This document shows positions 1 to 13,924 of a DNA stretch of 64,000 nt, one piece after another. Source of the DNA: Latrodectus hesperus (Eukaryota > Arthropoda > Arachnida > Araneae > Theridiidae). Positions within the stretch are counted from its first letter, which is position 1, and each line of letters starts with the position of its first letter. The notes under the pieces were generated by a model. The model ran no database searches. It was given only the letters and a program-made list of their open reading frames with translations, and was not told the origin of the DNA. Both the position numbers and the translations under genes were made by a program. Location: contig JAJQOW010000021.1 of NCBI GenBank assembly GCA_037975125.1, positions 396,501 through 460,500 on the forward strand. The letters are read 5' to 3'.

Positions 1-3000
1 TCACTCCATACAATTTCAAATTAGAAAATTCCTTGAAAACTATTTTGCTTTTATAATAAATATTGAACACCAGCTCTCAAATTCTTTTGAATTTTAAGTA
101 TAAATTTAAATTTAATTTAATTTTCATTTTTCTTATTAAGTCAAGTTTACATGGTGCAGGTATTTCGCTTTTCTTTTTAATAGAAATTTTATTATAACAA
201 ATTTGACAAAGTATAACATTTCATTCATTATTCTTAAACATGTTGGGTCATTTTAATCTTGATACAATAACCTAATTAATATTATACCAAGTATTTCATT
301 TTATTTGATTTTTGTTAGTATTAAAAGTTTCATTGTTCTGTAAACCAAATAAACTTGCGATAATGCATGATCTAAGCTAGACGAATTCGAGAAATGCTCT
401 ATTTATAACAAGAAAAGAGACACATGTGATGTCCTTGACGCTTAAGCAGAATGCATTTCAGCAGTAAGCCTAAAACTGCATATTCGCGCGCAGATTCTCT
501 TCTTTTTTTATTCTACTAAGTGGCGACAAAATGTACCATCAAAGATAGAATGGACAAAATGTTTGCGCATACTTATCTACAGTTACGCAGGAAAAGATGT
601 CGAACACTGTGGTATCGGTTCTTTATACAGGGGATGAGTGAATAAGCTAATAAAGGTAAGTGTGTAGAACATGGTACGTTTTGTAGCTAAAAATGCTGCC
701 AAATCATTTTCTGCACTAGCAGGATATAGATGATGTGGAGAAACATTGCTGAAATAACATTAATTTTCGATAAGCTATATTTGACATTAAATAAGTTTTG
801 GCGACATTTTTTGGCGGTCATACATTGTTTTATACATTTACCGCAGAAAAATATGATTGCATGAATGATTATTTTTTCTTTGCTCAAACATTCAATGAAA
901 TTTTCTCGTCCATATCCGATGCCAAATTTAATACAGATAAATAATTTAAACTTCTATAAAATATTAAAAAACAAACTTTAACCCTTTAATAAATTTCATT
1001 CATAACAAATGAAACATTAAGCAAATGATTTTACTGACAGTTTCACAAAATCACTTTTTATATATTTAAGCCAACTATTCCTTCCATATTTATAACTTCT
1101 CATATATTTTGAGAAATTATTCGAGATTAATATTTAGGTTTTAAACACTCTTTTTTGCTTTATCTAAAATATTTTGTAATGCGAATAGTTTCCAATAATA
1201 ATATTCAATTATTCAAATTAAATTACCTAGTTAAATCTCAATAACAACCATGAATCTAAATAAACATCAGTTTTAAGAATATTCTTAATTGTTATCACTC
1301 AAAAACTCTAGGTAGCTAATAAAATTTTATGCTATTAAAAATGTACAGTTAAGCAAATTATACATTTAGACACATATGATAAACATAAAAACATAAATTT
1401 GTACCATCAAGAAAATATTTCAGATAGTATCAACAGTTCTAATTTAATTTAAATGTGTTATACATATAAAATAATATCATTCACCATAATAATATAATAT
1501 TAATAATTTATCTGGAATAATTTGTATTTCTTATCACAGACAAAACTATGAAATACTTCATTCATATAGAATACAATTTAATAAATATATATTTACACAA
1601 TAATTATATATCAAATTCAGTATTCAAAATTATACATTTTTAGGTAAAATAACTTATACTTTATTTTATATATTCGGTAATAATTATTATAACGTTATTT
1701 TATGCGTGATAAATATTTTAAATTCATACCAATGTATGAGACATATTTATAAAATTGAACAAGAGCTACATTTATTAAGTTATGTTTTAATTTTCAAATA
1801 CATATACAAAATATTTACCATTGATATTAATATCTAACAATTTTTATTTATTTTATAGAAATATGCATGGAATGAAATATGTAAACTTGCGTACACAACA
1901 GGGATAATTAAATTTATGTTACACATAGCAAATTGTCATTATAAAATATTTAAATTCAGATGGTACGCGTTTTTTATAAATTATTAATAATTTTCAATGT
2001 ATTTTTCTGTTACGAATTTATAAAAAATTATAATTTTTGATATGCTTAACTGCTTAATATAAAGAAATTCTAACAATTAAAATTTCTTTTCAAATTTACA
2101 CCTGTAACGAAGTAATTAATCGCTTTATTATTTGAATAAATTAATTTGAAGAAAGTAAGATATGTTTGCTTTAAACATCTTTTACCACACAAGGATCATG
2201 ACTTAAAAATTGGATATGTATTATACTGTCGATATAAAAACAAATATCAAATTTGATCATGATATGAGTTCAAAATTGATATCGAAATAAATTTGGATAT
2301 TCAACTACACATATTAGAACATACACAACTCTAACTACAGTCACATAATATTAAAGATATTCAACTTTCCACACAACACAAATTTTCTGTTAACGAATAA
2401 GTTTTAAATTTTAAGGATTCAATAATAATTAATGATACAAATGTACACAATCAATACATATTTAACTTAATTATTAATTTGCAAAAATATGACTTTTATA
2501 ATTTCAAAAAATATAAAAATAAATTAAAGAATATAAAATATAAAAAATCATTCTACACCGAGTTTATGTTTCTTTTTTCATCTTTAAATTTCCAACAATG
2601 TAAATATATTTTCTCCAAATATTAAACAAACAAATAATGCTTAGCCATTTTTTTGTGATCCATCATATTGTGATTTTTAATAATTGCATATTATTTATTT
2701 ATATTTGCAATTTTAGGCAAAATTATAAACATAAATAAAAAATAAGTTGCTTATGATTGTAGAAAAAATAAACCTGTAGGATTTTAATTTTTAACTGAAA
2801 AATATAATTTTCTTTTTTTAAAAATAAATAAAACATTTTATTCTAAAAGTTTAACATTTTTAAAGGTTTTTTCCGAATGTATTTTAAAAAGTTGTTCCTT
2901 CCTTACATTTACTATAAATGTATATGCATCATATTTCAAGATATATAATTTTCATATGCATATGAAGATTTGAGAGATTTATCTCCATAACGAATATGTG

Positions 3001-3228
3001 AGTAAACTTTTTAATTTAAATTTCTAAGGACAAAGTATTTCTTAGTATTTAATATAGCTGGACTGCAAAAATATCACAACAGTAACTTAAAAAGGAGCAA
3101 AAACAATAATTCAATAATGTCTGATTCTATTTCATATATTAAATTATGTAACAATTACTATAAATTATATTTAAAGTAATTTTACTGCTTCATAATTTTT
3201 ATTTCTACTTTTAAAATGTTGCTAATGG

Positions 3229-3298
<70 letters not shown>

Positions 3299-6200
3299 CA
3301 TTTGTAGATAAAAAACATTAATACATAGTATATTTAAAATTAATACATTCATTAAGAAAACATTTTTAGACGAAAATGATATAAATATAATATATTTCTA
3401 AAAATAAATTACAGAATTTATTTACTTAAAAACTAAAAAAATGGCTGATCAATACTTATATTTTCATTATGATTCATCGCTTATGTAATTATCATCTTTA
3501 CATTTAATTAATTTTCTCATTATAATAAATTAGCTTAGTCTAGAAGTGGTATTTTACCCCTTTGGTTAAATTTCTATCATATAATTATTTGTATAGATTA
3601 CTACTAGTCATTTGTAAATTATGTTACTTTAATAAAAACTTAACAATTATATTGAATTTATATTAATTGCAGTTAAAAATAATTAGATAATTCACTTAAT
3701 ATAGTTTAGTTTTATTTATTAAATAGTGTAGCTTAAAATCCTATCAAAAATTATATGCGATAATATCAATTGTATTTAAATATTGCTTAAAATATTAGAA
3801 TTATTCAATTTATATATTTTTATTAATTATTTGATTCTAATTATGGATAATAATGTTACACGATTAAGATAGTTATGTAATATTGCGCTTTCCAACAAGA
3901 GATATTCGCGAATACCTAACATTATATAAATAATTTTTTTCTTTTACTTTCATTTTACAGAATGAATATTGTTTTAAAAATTGGGGTATTACACAAGAAA
4001 CAATAAAATATTTCTGTTCTATAGAAAGAAACAATTTCCATTACCATGCTGAAACCATTTAATATGGAGTGCCAAAAAACTGCTATGTTATTTTTCTAAC
4101 CTAGCAACTGTACTTTTTTCGTTAAAACCAGTAAAAAGAAAAGGTAAAACTTAAGGAAATTCGTAATAAATGGAATCATAATCAATAAGAACCTTAACCT
4201 GCATTCTGTAAAATATTTCCAAGTGGGATAAAATTTTTAAGAAGTTCATCTAATAGGGTCGATACTAAAGAAGGTGACAAAAAAGAATTTCCCAATTCCT
4301 ATGTGTGATAACTAAAAAAATACAATGATAAAAACAGAATTTTGAATTTTTGATTATCTGACTGGCAACTCACATAGGAATGAAGTGAACTGAATTGATG
4401 AGATTCGTTCTAGAAAGAACGAAATAGAAAAGTGGTTTCTGAAATCTTATTATCATTCGATCATTCCCGAATAACCCATTTTTTTTATTTTTTCATATTA
4501 TTATCATTTTGAGTTGCCCTAAAGGAGTTTCAGGCATAAAGTGAGTATAGTTTGTCTTTTTTTAAAAAAAATTTTTTAGTCTAAGGGAGAAAAAAGAACA
4601 CTAGAAATTATTTTCAATGGAATTATCAGCCGCCTTCCATTCTGCGCAGTTTAAAAGAGCTTTTCTTCCTTGTATTCCATAAAGAACGGATATTATTTTC
4701 TTCGAATAAAGGCAAAACTTCCATGTTCTATCAAAGCCTGGTTTAAGTTTTTACTGTCATGCACCCGAAGCAAAAATAAATTTATCGAGAGTTGAAGAAA
4801 ATAAAAAAGAGAAATGAGAAAAAAGGAGACAAAACCTTTCTCCTTTCCGAAAAATCTTCATTCAGCAATTAAATAAAACGATTGTGGAAACTGTCTGTTG
4901 CTATTGAAGAAGTTCAAGTTTCTTTTGTGAATGTTAGAAAAAGAAATAGAAAAACCGATTGCTTTAATTATAAAGATTTAATTGAACTAACACAAAAGAG
5001 TTTCCTTTTCTATAATAGAAATTGATAAACTATTTCTCAGCCACTATTTAAATTGATTGGTCACTTCTAAATCATTTTTTCCATTATTTTGACAAAAAAG
5101 GAAATTAATTAATAACGAATTTAAATATAGAACTCTGAAATTAACTGGAATCACTTCATAAATGTTATCAGCATTATTCAAAATTACGTTATGATTATAG
5201 TTTATAGTTTTTGCATCAAGTCGTTTATATTATATTTTAGAAGATTATTTAATATTGCACAAAAAACTCTTTGATATTATTTTTCATTATTCTTTATAAT
5301 TTTATATGTATTCGTTATATTTACAATAAACCATTATTATTATCACATAAAAGATTTGGGGATAATATTTAAGATAATATAGGTTAAATGAAAATAATAA
5401 AATCGAGATAAATTATTGATAATATAGAGAAAATAGAAGCAATAAAACGCCTTCTATTAAAAAAAATATATAAGACAGTAAAAAATTAAAATATTTTTTA
5501 TATGGTTTTCCTAAAAACCAATTGCAGGTAGTTATTAAATCTATAATGAGAAAAATAAATAATCAAATGCTCTCAAACATAATCTGCAAATGCAGTTTTC
5601 ATGTATTTATATATTTTTGAAGAATTACTATAATAAAATTAATATTTTAATTTTATTGTAATTAATGTTCAAGTATACAAAAGTATATGAAAATAAAATT
5701 TGCATTATGAAAATGGATCAAAATAAATTAAAAATGAGAACTTTTAATTCATTTTGAATACTTTTCATTTTATGGAGCTATGCTCTATAAAATTTGAAGT
5801 GTTCTATAAAAATAATCGTATTATAATTCTCTTCCTAATGTTCTCCATAAATCTAGAAGTTTTCACTCGAGTTTAATTTTCCCAAATACAATCAAAACCA
5901 CTGTTTTTCTACTCACTAGATTTGTGGCCATTTGTAACAATATCTCATTGAAAAGCAATCTTTCTTACGTGAAAAAAATCATAAACCCATTTTTCCATTC
6001 AAAGAAATAATACTTTTCAAATCAGGATTGACAATAAATTTATCAATTATTTTAAATTAAGGAATATTAAGAGCTTTAAATTACTCAGCTCATAGTTAAT
6101 TTTAGTTCTTTTAATAATTATTTTAAAACTACCAAAAATTGGAGTTAAAATCTTACCTACGGTTTGTTAATACCAATGTCAAGTTATAAAATTTCCAAAA

Positions 6201-7316
6201 TGATTCATATTTTTTTTAATTTTAAGTTATACAGCTAAAAATAAAATTCTACCATGTTCATATATTAATGTTTCATGGTACATAATTTAAAAATGTGCGT
6301 CAAAATGCTACAGAGATGGGAAAGATATTACTTTAAATGTTATTTTTTCTTGGAAAAAAACATAAATTCCTGTAGAAATAGAATATTAATTTTTGTCTGA
6401 AAAATTAGCTAACACTTCATTATAAATTACTATAATGCAATGATCCTAAAAATTTAACATAAATAATTATTACTGTTTGAAATATATAAAATTCTACCAA
6501 AATTCAAAAAATCAGCAAATAAAATTTATCATATATGTAATCTTAAAGTAATATAAATAAAAGAGTAAAAATATACACGTGCTATAAATATTCAATAAAG
6601 TTAAATGTATTTTTCAAAAATAATGTTGAAGTTTTTAACTTTTAAGGCTTTATGTCTTTTCTTTCAGAATAAATTGTTTTTGCATGTAGTTAATGTTTAT
6701 TTTAGAAAGTATATTTTACATCAAGAGTAGGTGAGTGCATCTTATAAGAGTATTTTCAAAATTCGGTTTAATTTTATGGGCTCTATTTTAAAATTTACAT
6801 ATTCAAGTACTGAAAGTATGTAAGTAACCAAAACTAAAATTTTTGTCATAAATTTATAGTGGAATGAAGACTAAATTTTGTAACAATAACACGTTGAAAA
6901 AATTTTAACTTTTTAAATTTTCAATCAAGTATTTCGCATTTTTCAAGATTAAAGTAAACAATAGTCTATATTATTTAAAACAAAAATGATTATTTGTGAT
7001 AAAGAGAAATCCCTTATCTATTCACTCATGAATTCTTACTTTATATATTATTCATCGGCATAGAAGATAAGTTGTTTTCTTAATCAAATGTTTTTCAGAA
7101 ACATTTTCTTTGTAACAAAAAGCTGCTGTATCAGTTTTTTCATTAAATTAACTGCAAGTGTTTCTTTGTGCAGTTGCTTAGCAAGGTAACTTAATTCATA
7201 AATTATACAACGCGATCTTGATTAAAGACTAAAATAAAAATAGCTGAATCTCTGTTCTGCAAACAGTCTCTAGTAAAAATCTTCAAACACTCATGTTTAG
7301 CACTCTCTAAGATGTC
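1..7316. other. AT-rich non-genic DNA left of dimm
   Basis: No convincing coding region, RNA gene or transposon is visible on either strand. Open frames are short and of random composition. The only clear structure is a (TA)n tract near 3.24 kb. A slightly GC-richer patch at about 420-660 ends in a donor-like GTAAGTG at 655, but nothing else supports an exon there. The DNA lies downstream of the minus-strand gene, so it is its 3' flank and intergenic sequence. Confidence 0.6.
3234..3297. repeat. (TA)n microsatellite
   Basis: This is an uninterrupted run of about 32 TA dinucleotides in AT-rich DNA. Confidence 0.97.
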
Positions 7317-7365
7317 TTACATGATATCATATATGATGCATGAATACAGAAATGACACTGAAACT

Positions 7366-7371
7366 TTTATT
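7366..7371 (-). promoter_or_regulatory. Possible polyadenylation signal of dimm
   Basis: AATAAA reads on the minus strand about 225 bases after the dimm stop codon, a plausible 3' UTR length. The hexamer is common by chance in DNA this AT-rich, so the call rests on position alone. Confidence 0.35.
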
Positions 7372-7595
7372 CCATCCATAAGTGAATGAGGATTAAATAT
7401 GAATTCAGGGCATCCTGACAAGCACTGGAAGCTAGAAGCCATAAAGAATCCACAAACAGAAGAAATGTTGATCCCTGCCTTTGGCTGCAAATAAGTCACG
7501 ACGAAAAAAATAATTCCATCATGGTAAACACGAAAGAACAATGCAAGAACAACGCCTCGCTCTCGTTTTTCCCCACATGTTCCTTTGCGAGCTTG

Positions 7596-8456
7596 CTAAA
7601 GAGAGGCGGCGGTGTTGTCGGACTGGTTGCTCAAGGGATCCGTGAGCTGGTCGTCCACGTTGCTGAAGGACGTGCCCAGTTGGCTGTAGGCTCCAGACGT
7701 TAGATCCGCTTCATCAGGACTCATCGACTCCTCTCCATTGTTGGCGCTCTCCGATTCGACGTTCAGCTTGTAAGGATGTTGCTCACCTCGCATCTCGCAA
7801 ATGACGTTGGTCAGTGCCATGATGTAGTTCTTGGCCAGTGTGAGGGTTTCGATCTTGGACAGTTTCCGCTCCCTCGCCACGTGCGGGATGACCTCCCTGA
7901 GGGCTTGAAAAGCGTCGTTGAGGCTGTGCATGCGCATCCTTTCCCTCTCGTTGCTTTCCAGGCGACGTAAGTTGCGCTCCCTGGCGTTCAGTGTGCTTCT
8001 CTTCCTTCTGTTGTTGTTGTTGTTGCTGCTGCTGCTGTTGTTGCTCGAAGCGGAAGACAGCTTCTTCTGCTGCTTGGTATTCTTGGCTGCCGGGTAGCCG
8101 CCTTCATCGCTGGCAGAGCTGGAATCCGTCAGGTTGTTGTCACTGCCTTGAGAGTTTTGATCTTCGGGGTGGTGGTTGCTTCTGCCGCTGCTGTTGGCTC
8201 GCGAGGCAACTGCAGGCCTCTTGGAAGCGGGCATGTGAGTGGAGCTGCTCCTGCGTCGCATAGGTGTCGGTGGAAGTGGAGTAGCCGACATCGATTCTTC
8301 CTGGAGACTCTCTGGCGAGTAAGGGAGAGATGGTTCAATGGTTGGAGTGAGTATCTCGTTGTCGAGAGGTGGCCAGGTGGAGTCAACGTTAGGAATGGAT
8401 ATGAGATTTCTGTCCATATCGTCAGAAGAATTTTCGCGATTTCGTGATTTGACCAT
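7596..8456 (-). CDS. dimm: bHLH transcription factor, dimmed/MIST1 (BHLHA15) family
   Basis: The open frame encodes 286 residues. The bHLH domain spans about residues 164-221. Its basic region has N169, E172, R173 and R175, the pattern that contacts E-box DNA, followed by helix 1 ([14 protein letters not shown]), a short loop, and helix 2 ([19 protein letters not shown]). The run [19 protein letters not shown] before helix 1 is diagnostic of dimmed/MIST1 within the Atonal-like bHLH group. The N-terminal 150 residues are low-complexity, rich in Ser, Pro and Asn with a poly-Ser/Asn stretch at 133-149, then a basic cluster RRKRS. The C-terminus is acidic and unstructured. In flies dimmed drives the peptidergic neuroendocrine secretory programme, and mouse MIST1 does so in exocrine cells. 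A spider role in secretory cells is inference. The local base composition is far more GC-rich than the surroundings. The ATG is 3 bases inside the exon. An in-frame upstream coding exon is possible but unnecessary. Confidence 0.95.
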   Translation of the reverse strand: MVKSRNRENSSDDMDRNLISIPNVDSTWPPLDNEILTPTIEPSLPYSPESLQEESMSATPLPPTPMRRRSSSTHMPASKRPAVASRANSSGRSNHHPEDQNSQGSDNNLTDSSSASDEGGYPAAKNTKQQKKLSSASSNNSSSSNNNNNRRKRSTLNARERNLRRLESNERERMRMHSLNDAFQALREVIPHVARERKLSKIETLTLAKNYIMALTNVICEMRGEQHPYKLNVESESANNGEESMSPDEADLTSGAYSQLGTSFSNVDDQLTDPLSNQSDNTAASL

Positions 8457-8459
8457 AAC

Positions 8460-8475
8460 CTGAAAGAAGAAGACT
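8460..8475 (-). other. dimm: Splice acceptor of the dimm coding exon
   Basis: On the minus strand the sequence reads AGTCTTCTTCTTTCAG, a textbook polypyrimidine tract plus AG. The exon then begins G-TT-ATG-G, so the start codon is 3 bases into the exon. This implies at least one upstream exon, which I could not place with confidence. The base after ATG is G, favourable for initiation. Confidence 0.8.
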
Positions 8476-11400
8476 GATTAGAGGATTTTAAACATAAAAA
8501 TCCCAAATTTTACAATTTTCATTAGAAAACTTCTAATTACTGTTTATTTAATTTAGTTTCAATGTACAAAGGTGAAATTCAAATGCAAAACAAATGAATT
8601 TTACTAAGAAAATGGAGCACAGATATGCATTCATTCTTTCTTTATATCCTGATTATTTCTTAAATGACGGCAGTGTTTACAAGCTTAAATATTGTTGACA
8701 CTAAAAATATCATGAAAGGCAAATCCTCTCAAAATAAACTAGTCTCTCACAATGGACAATGTTGAATAATAAAAGAGTTCGATTATCGTTTTGAGAGATA
8801 TCTGTCGCATCGTCAACAAACAGAGCTTTGTAGAGAGTGAGCAAATTACGTGAGCTTGTAGCTTGTTTCATGGACGTACGTGTGATACTTTTAAAAATGT
8901 TTAAAAATATAGCTTTTTCAAATCTAATGAATCACTTATATTTACCCTGAATATTATTTTAATTTTTAATCCCAGGTACTATTTAGAAATGTATGAACAT
9001 CATGTTACTTTAAAGCAAATATTTAATAGACAAGCTCATGAAATTCCAAATGCATAAAACTAAGCAATAACTAAAATATTTCATTAATATATAGGTTTTC
9101 TTGCTTGAGAATAGTCATTGTAATACCGATCAGTGGAAAACAGTAAAAAAATTTCAAGCCAACAACTTTTCGAGGGATATTTTGAAAAGTGCATTAATAA
9201 CTTTAAGCTTTGTAATTCGTTCCATTTTCCTTTTTTTATCAAAAACAATTCATTCGGAAATGTGACATATTCAAATACATAACGGTATTTTTTCTACAAA
9301 AACGAAGTTTTGTGTAAAACGAATTTGCAAGGATAAGACAGGGGTGAAAACAAAGAAAACTGTTTCGTCGACAAAAGCATAAAATATAAATCTGGTCTAA
9401 AAGGTGCAAGTGCGAATTCGACCTTAGAAATACAAGAAAAAGAATTCTATTTCAAAAAAGGGCTTAGATCTAGCATTGAATAGTCTTTTTTTCGGAAATG
9501 ATTGATAAATCCATTATTTAAATCGCATTTTCGAGCTTTTCTTTTTTTCCCCTTTTGAGTAGCAGAAACATTTGTCACCGTTTGTTCTCTCGGTTTCATA
9601 ATATAATATTTTTTTTTTTTACCTTTTCGGTAACAGAAAAGTTTTAATTTGTAGAAGTCAGACTTTTATTTGAATGCTTGACAATGTTTATTCTACATTA
9701 GTATATTTCAAGAAAAGTATACTCACTGTATAGGAAAATATGAAATAAGGAAAAGTAACACAGCACTAAAACACATATGAAAATGGATCCCTTATATTTT
9801 TTACATGAGCATTAAATATGTAGTTAAATCATTTTTAGAGAGGTAAAGATATAGCAAAGTATACTTTATGCAGAATGATGAATGAAAAAAGCAAGTTTAT
9901 ATTTAAATATTTAAAAATGTTTTTAAATATAAAACTTATCAACGCAAAAAAGAAGATTTTAACAATTTTTTTATAGTACAAGCTGCTTATTCAAAATTAA
10001 AAAGAAAAAAAAAGAAAGAAAAAACTTTCAAAATTTAGACTGTAAATATTTTCCGAAATAAGCTTTAACGTATTAGAAAACATATTTTAGGATAATAATA
10101 TGAAGTCCTATAATCATAAAATAAATTATACGATTTTAAAACTAAATATGACCCTTACAAATAAGAATTTAAAATAATTGCAGCAATTTTCTTTACAAAT
10201 AAAAATTTTAAATTAAAACAAATTTAAACTTATAAATATTTATATATACTCTTATCCCTTTGCATCTATTTTATTTATATAGATTCCTATCACTTTTATA
10301 AATTTGATATGTAAACCCTCCTATTCACTACCACATTTTCATAATTATCTTTGTAAAATTAATTTTTTGTATAATTATTTCTTTAATAATATGATTGTCA
10401 AAGAACTGGTCTCCCTCACCACCAAACTTATGAATTTTTCTTTATTATGAAGGAAGAAGTGTCATTTTTGTCTTCATAATACTATTCAAGCCAATTTAAC
10501 TGTAATTAAATTTATATTGTAAAAAAAATATTCATTTAAACACAAAATTCAATGGCCCGCGAAAATCTCTGATGAATTAAATATTTATTATTTGATGTTG
10601 ATAATTTTGGTATTTATAAAGTTAATTTTATTCATTTTTCTATATCTGAGTTTAATACCTTCAATAACATAATAGCAGTGATGCTCCTCCTTAATATACA
10701 TTCTACCTTTTTTTTCACATAAATGTCTAAAATAGTGTCCGCTTAATAATTGAAAAGGATTTAAAACAATTTAAGGAAAACTTCGCACCAATATGAAAAA
10801 GGAAAAGAAGAATTGGTTTATTGTCCCATCGGAAAGATCCAAAAAGTGGTTGGCTTAAACCATGGAATGGAAAAGATACAAGACATTTCAAATTTTAGCA
10901 GATGACACCTGCTTTCCTACAGATACAGAGCTCAAAGGTGATTTACAAGAACTTGAATTCTCAGTTTTTGTAGGAAAAAATGCTGAGAATTTACCCAGAA
11001 TAACCCAGAAGTGATCGGGCGAAAATCTGTTATAACACGAATCGACAGGCCTCCCCGAATTTGAGCAAAATTGGGTTCCTGATGGTTTTGACGTTAATGC
11101 TGAAGTTCGCTATAAATCATATTTTACGCTTGCAAAGACTTTTACCTGACAGGAACAATTTCTAGGTCGATTCTTTTTAACTTCTTTTCCGGCCTTCTAC
11201 TTTTATTAGTCAGGATGTGAAACATATTCTTCCATGTAATTAGTTTGGCGAGCTTCTTCAATTCCTTGTTGTAGACTTTCAATTTCTGACTCCAAAAACG
11301 AAAATACAACACCAAAGTAAAAATCGCTTGGGAAAAATACTTTTAGGCATGATACACTAGACACCTTACAAAAATCGATGTTGAGTATTTATATATTAGT

Positions 11401-12469
11401 TCTACAAATAAAAACGGTGACCATTACAGTTTCGATTATTTAAATTTGATTTCAAGATTAAAAAAGTTTCACTATATGAATTTATTAATGATTGATAGTT
11501 TAACTAATGTGTAATAAAACAGTGAATATTCCAGAAGATGAAGCAAATAACAGTATAATATATAAACGAAGAAAATAATAATGTAGACAAAAGAAGAATA
11601 TGGAAAATGCCTACATTTTTGTTCGAGCTAAGAAAATCTATTTTTTTATCTATGTCTATTAAACAAACAACTTATTAGATATGTTTAAAACATTTTAAGA
11701 TTTTTTTTTCAAATATACATTAGATTATTGCCTAATTACTTCACTAAAATCCAAAGTATGCACGTTCCAGTGACATACCTTTAAAACTTGCCTAATCATA
11801 AAGGAATAAAAAATTAATTCTTAAAAAGAAGATCAGAGCTGATCTAATGTGACCAGAATTGAGTCTTTTTCTCTCATCTAAATACCGAAAATGATTTATG
11901 AAAAATTTATCATTCACCGACTAGGTCTTAAAAAAGACACTCAGTTTTTTTTAAGAATGTGCAATTTAAAAGATACAGCTTGTTTTTAATTTTACACAAT
12001 ATAAAATAATTGAAATATTGCCTAAATGTATTGCTTCTTAAGTATATCTTATGTGCTGACCTATGCACTTCTTATAGAATTTTGCAATACAGAAATATTG
12101 CTTTGAACTATATTATAATAATTACCTCATATTATACATATATTTATATATTATATTTGAATCATAAGTAGGATATAAAAGTTCAACGTTTTTAATTATT
12201 TAAATTTTATTTTAACATATCAAGTAAATTTCAGCAAATCTTAGCAGGCATTTTAAATTAAAAGCTCATTCGAATGATTTTTTTCTTTATTTTTATGAGG
12301 TGCATTACTAATTATGCATGATAAATATTATATGCATATAACCATTTATATAAATCTAGACCTTTTCCTACAACAAAAGATTTAAATAAAAGTACAAAGT
12401 TTTCAGGTATTTGACAGCAACCAATCGAAGATAAAAATGTACCCTTCCTCCGGAAATTTTAAACCAGAG
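8476..12469. other. AT-rich DNA upstream of dimm, presumed 5' intron and flank
   Basis: No coding frame or transposon is recognisable. Because the acceptor at 8460 requires an upstream exon, part of this stretch is probably a 5' UTR intron. A patch at 8770-8880 and a segment at 10790-11330 are less AT-rich and carry short open stretches, for example a 59-codon minus-strand frame ending near 11195. I see no known domain in them. Confidence 0.45.
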
Positions 12470-12975
12470 CACATTATAAGGCATTCTAAAACCTGAGCGA
12501 ACACATCAAAGAAAATTTGCATCACCCCGCTTAAAGATAACGGTGGTCACTTGTTAGCATTACAAGACATCATCTCCAATTTCACTGACGCCTCTTCGCC
12601 CCTTAATGGCCTCAACAGTGCGGAATGAGGCATTCTAATGTCATTACCCGTCGCATTAATGATTCAAAGGAGGCAGCGGCGACAACACTTCGTCCACCCC
12701 TATTAACTCTTTATCATGATGAATGTTACATTGACAACGCGTGCACACCTGTCCGTTCCGTTGCACGTCCGTTACCACGATGATCGTTCAATTTCTCAGC
12801 CCAGGAGTGGGGGTGGGGGAGAGTGCTCGAATTCTCATTATGGTAACGAGCAATCCGCAAACCTTTGGTCCTGCCATATTTGGGATTTGTCACAGTTATT
12901 CGCCGTTGACGAACGCGTCTGTCGCAGTAATTTGTCAAGGAAGGAAAGGATCAAGGTTTGTCGTTGCTTTTAATT
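12470..12975. other. GC-richer unique block, candidate regulatory DNA or 5' exon
   Basis: About 500 bases stand out from very AT-rich surroundings by their mixed composition, and they match no repeat elsewhere in the window. Short open frames occur on both strands at 12716-12973, but none has a domain, consistent codon use or splice sites. The block sits about 4 kb upstream of the dimm coding exon, where a promoter, first exon or enhancer would be expected. Composition is the only direct evidence. Confidence 0.3.
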
Positions 12976-13924
12976 AGAGAATTTTTGCTTGGTTTCCATC
13001 ATCGAAGAGAATGTTGATTTCACAATCTAATTAGAGCAAAATATGAAGTGCTTTTGGTGAAGTTAAGCTTACTGGGAAAAATTGCAGAATTTATTTTGAG
13101 AGCAATCAAGGTTATTAAAAGTTGTCTTCCGATTCGGTGACAGTTGTTTCCTTACAAAAGAATAAATAATATGTCTATAAAGTGATATTCTGTGTCACAT
13201 CTAAAAATGTTTAAATAGATTTATGAAATAGGTTATTTCAAAATATTATGTTTCTATAATCATACTTTCAGTTGAATAAACTTTAAATGTGTGCAAAATT
13301 TAAAAACAAAATGCAATTTTTTGTTATTTTAAATCACAGCATATTTTATTATTTTTTATCCATTTATTCATTTTTCTTTATTTATAATACTGGGTACGAC
13401 ATAAAGAAGATCAGAACAAAAATGTTTTGATAAATATTTTATTCGGATGAATAAAAATAAAAATAGCTGTTCTTTATAGCTTTGTGCAATAACGAATTAA
13501 ATTCATTGTTTCGATATTTCTATCGTGAAAATATTCAAAATTTCAATGAATATATACAGGATTATTAAATCTATTTTTATTCTCTTTTAAATTTAATTTT
13601 TACTGCATTTGTAATCTAATTTAATGTTTTTAAATATTTTCGTTAATATACATACTTAAATTTTATTCATTTTGAATTTGAAATGTTTTTTATATTTTGC
13701 AATGAATTTGTGCAGTTTTACTGCATCGATCATATTAGATTTAATTCTAAAGGGCAGCTCTGTTAATACACAAACAAATATTTCGTAAGAAAAATCCTGT
13801 AGTAACTAATGTAGCTATATTGTAACCGCATATATAATTATATAGTAACCATTTTTGCTTCGAAGTAAATGCTTTTCCATAAATTTAATGCAAAAAAGTA
13901 TTCATTTTAAAACAAATACATAAA
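12976..13924. other. AT-rich intergenic DNA
   Basis: I see no gene, repeat family or transposon in this stretch. Confidence 0.6.

Noticed and set aside
400..665. Possible exon ending at GTAAGTG near 655
   Set aside because: A single donor-like match in AT-rich DNA, with no open frame, acceptor or similarity, is not enough.
7521..8506. Plus-strand and out-of-frame open frames over the dimm exon
   Set aside because: They are shadows of the GC-richer bHLH coding region. Only the 7596-8456 minus frame has a domain.
10790..11330. Possible decayed coding sequence, including a minus-strand frame with LESEIESLQQGIEEARQTN
   Set aside because: It is protein-like over a short span only. No recognised domain, splice pair or repeat structure supports it.
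12716..12977. 70-85 codon frames on both strands
   Set aside because: They shadow one another in a GC-richer block, and no frame has a recognisable protein feature.
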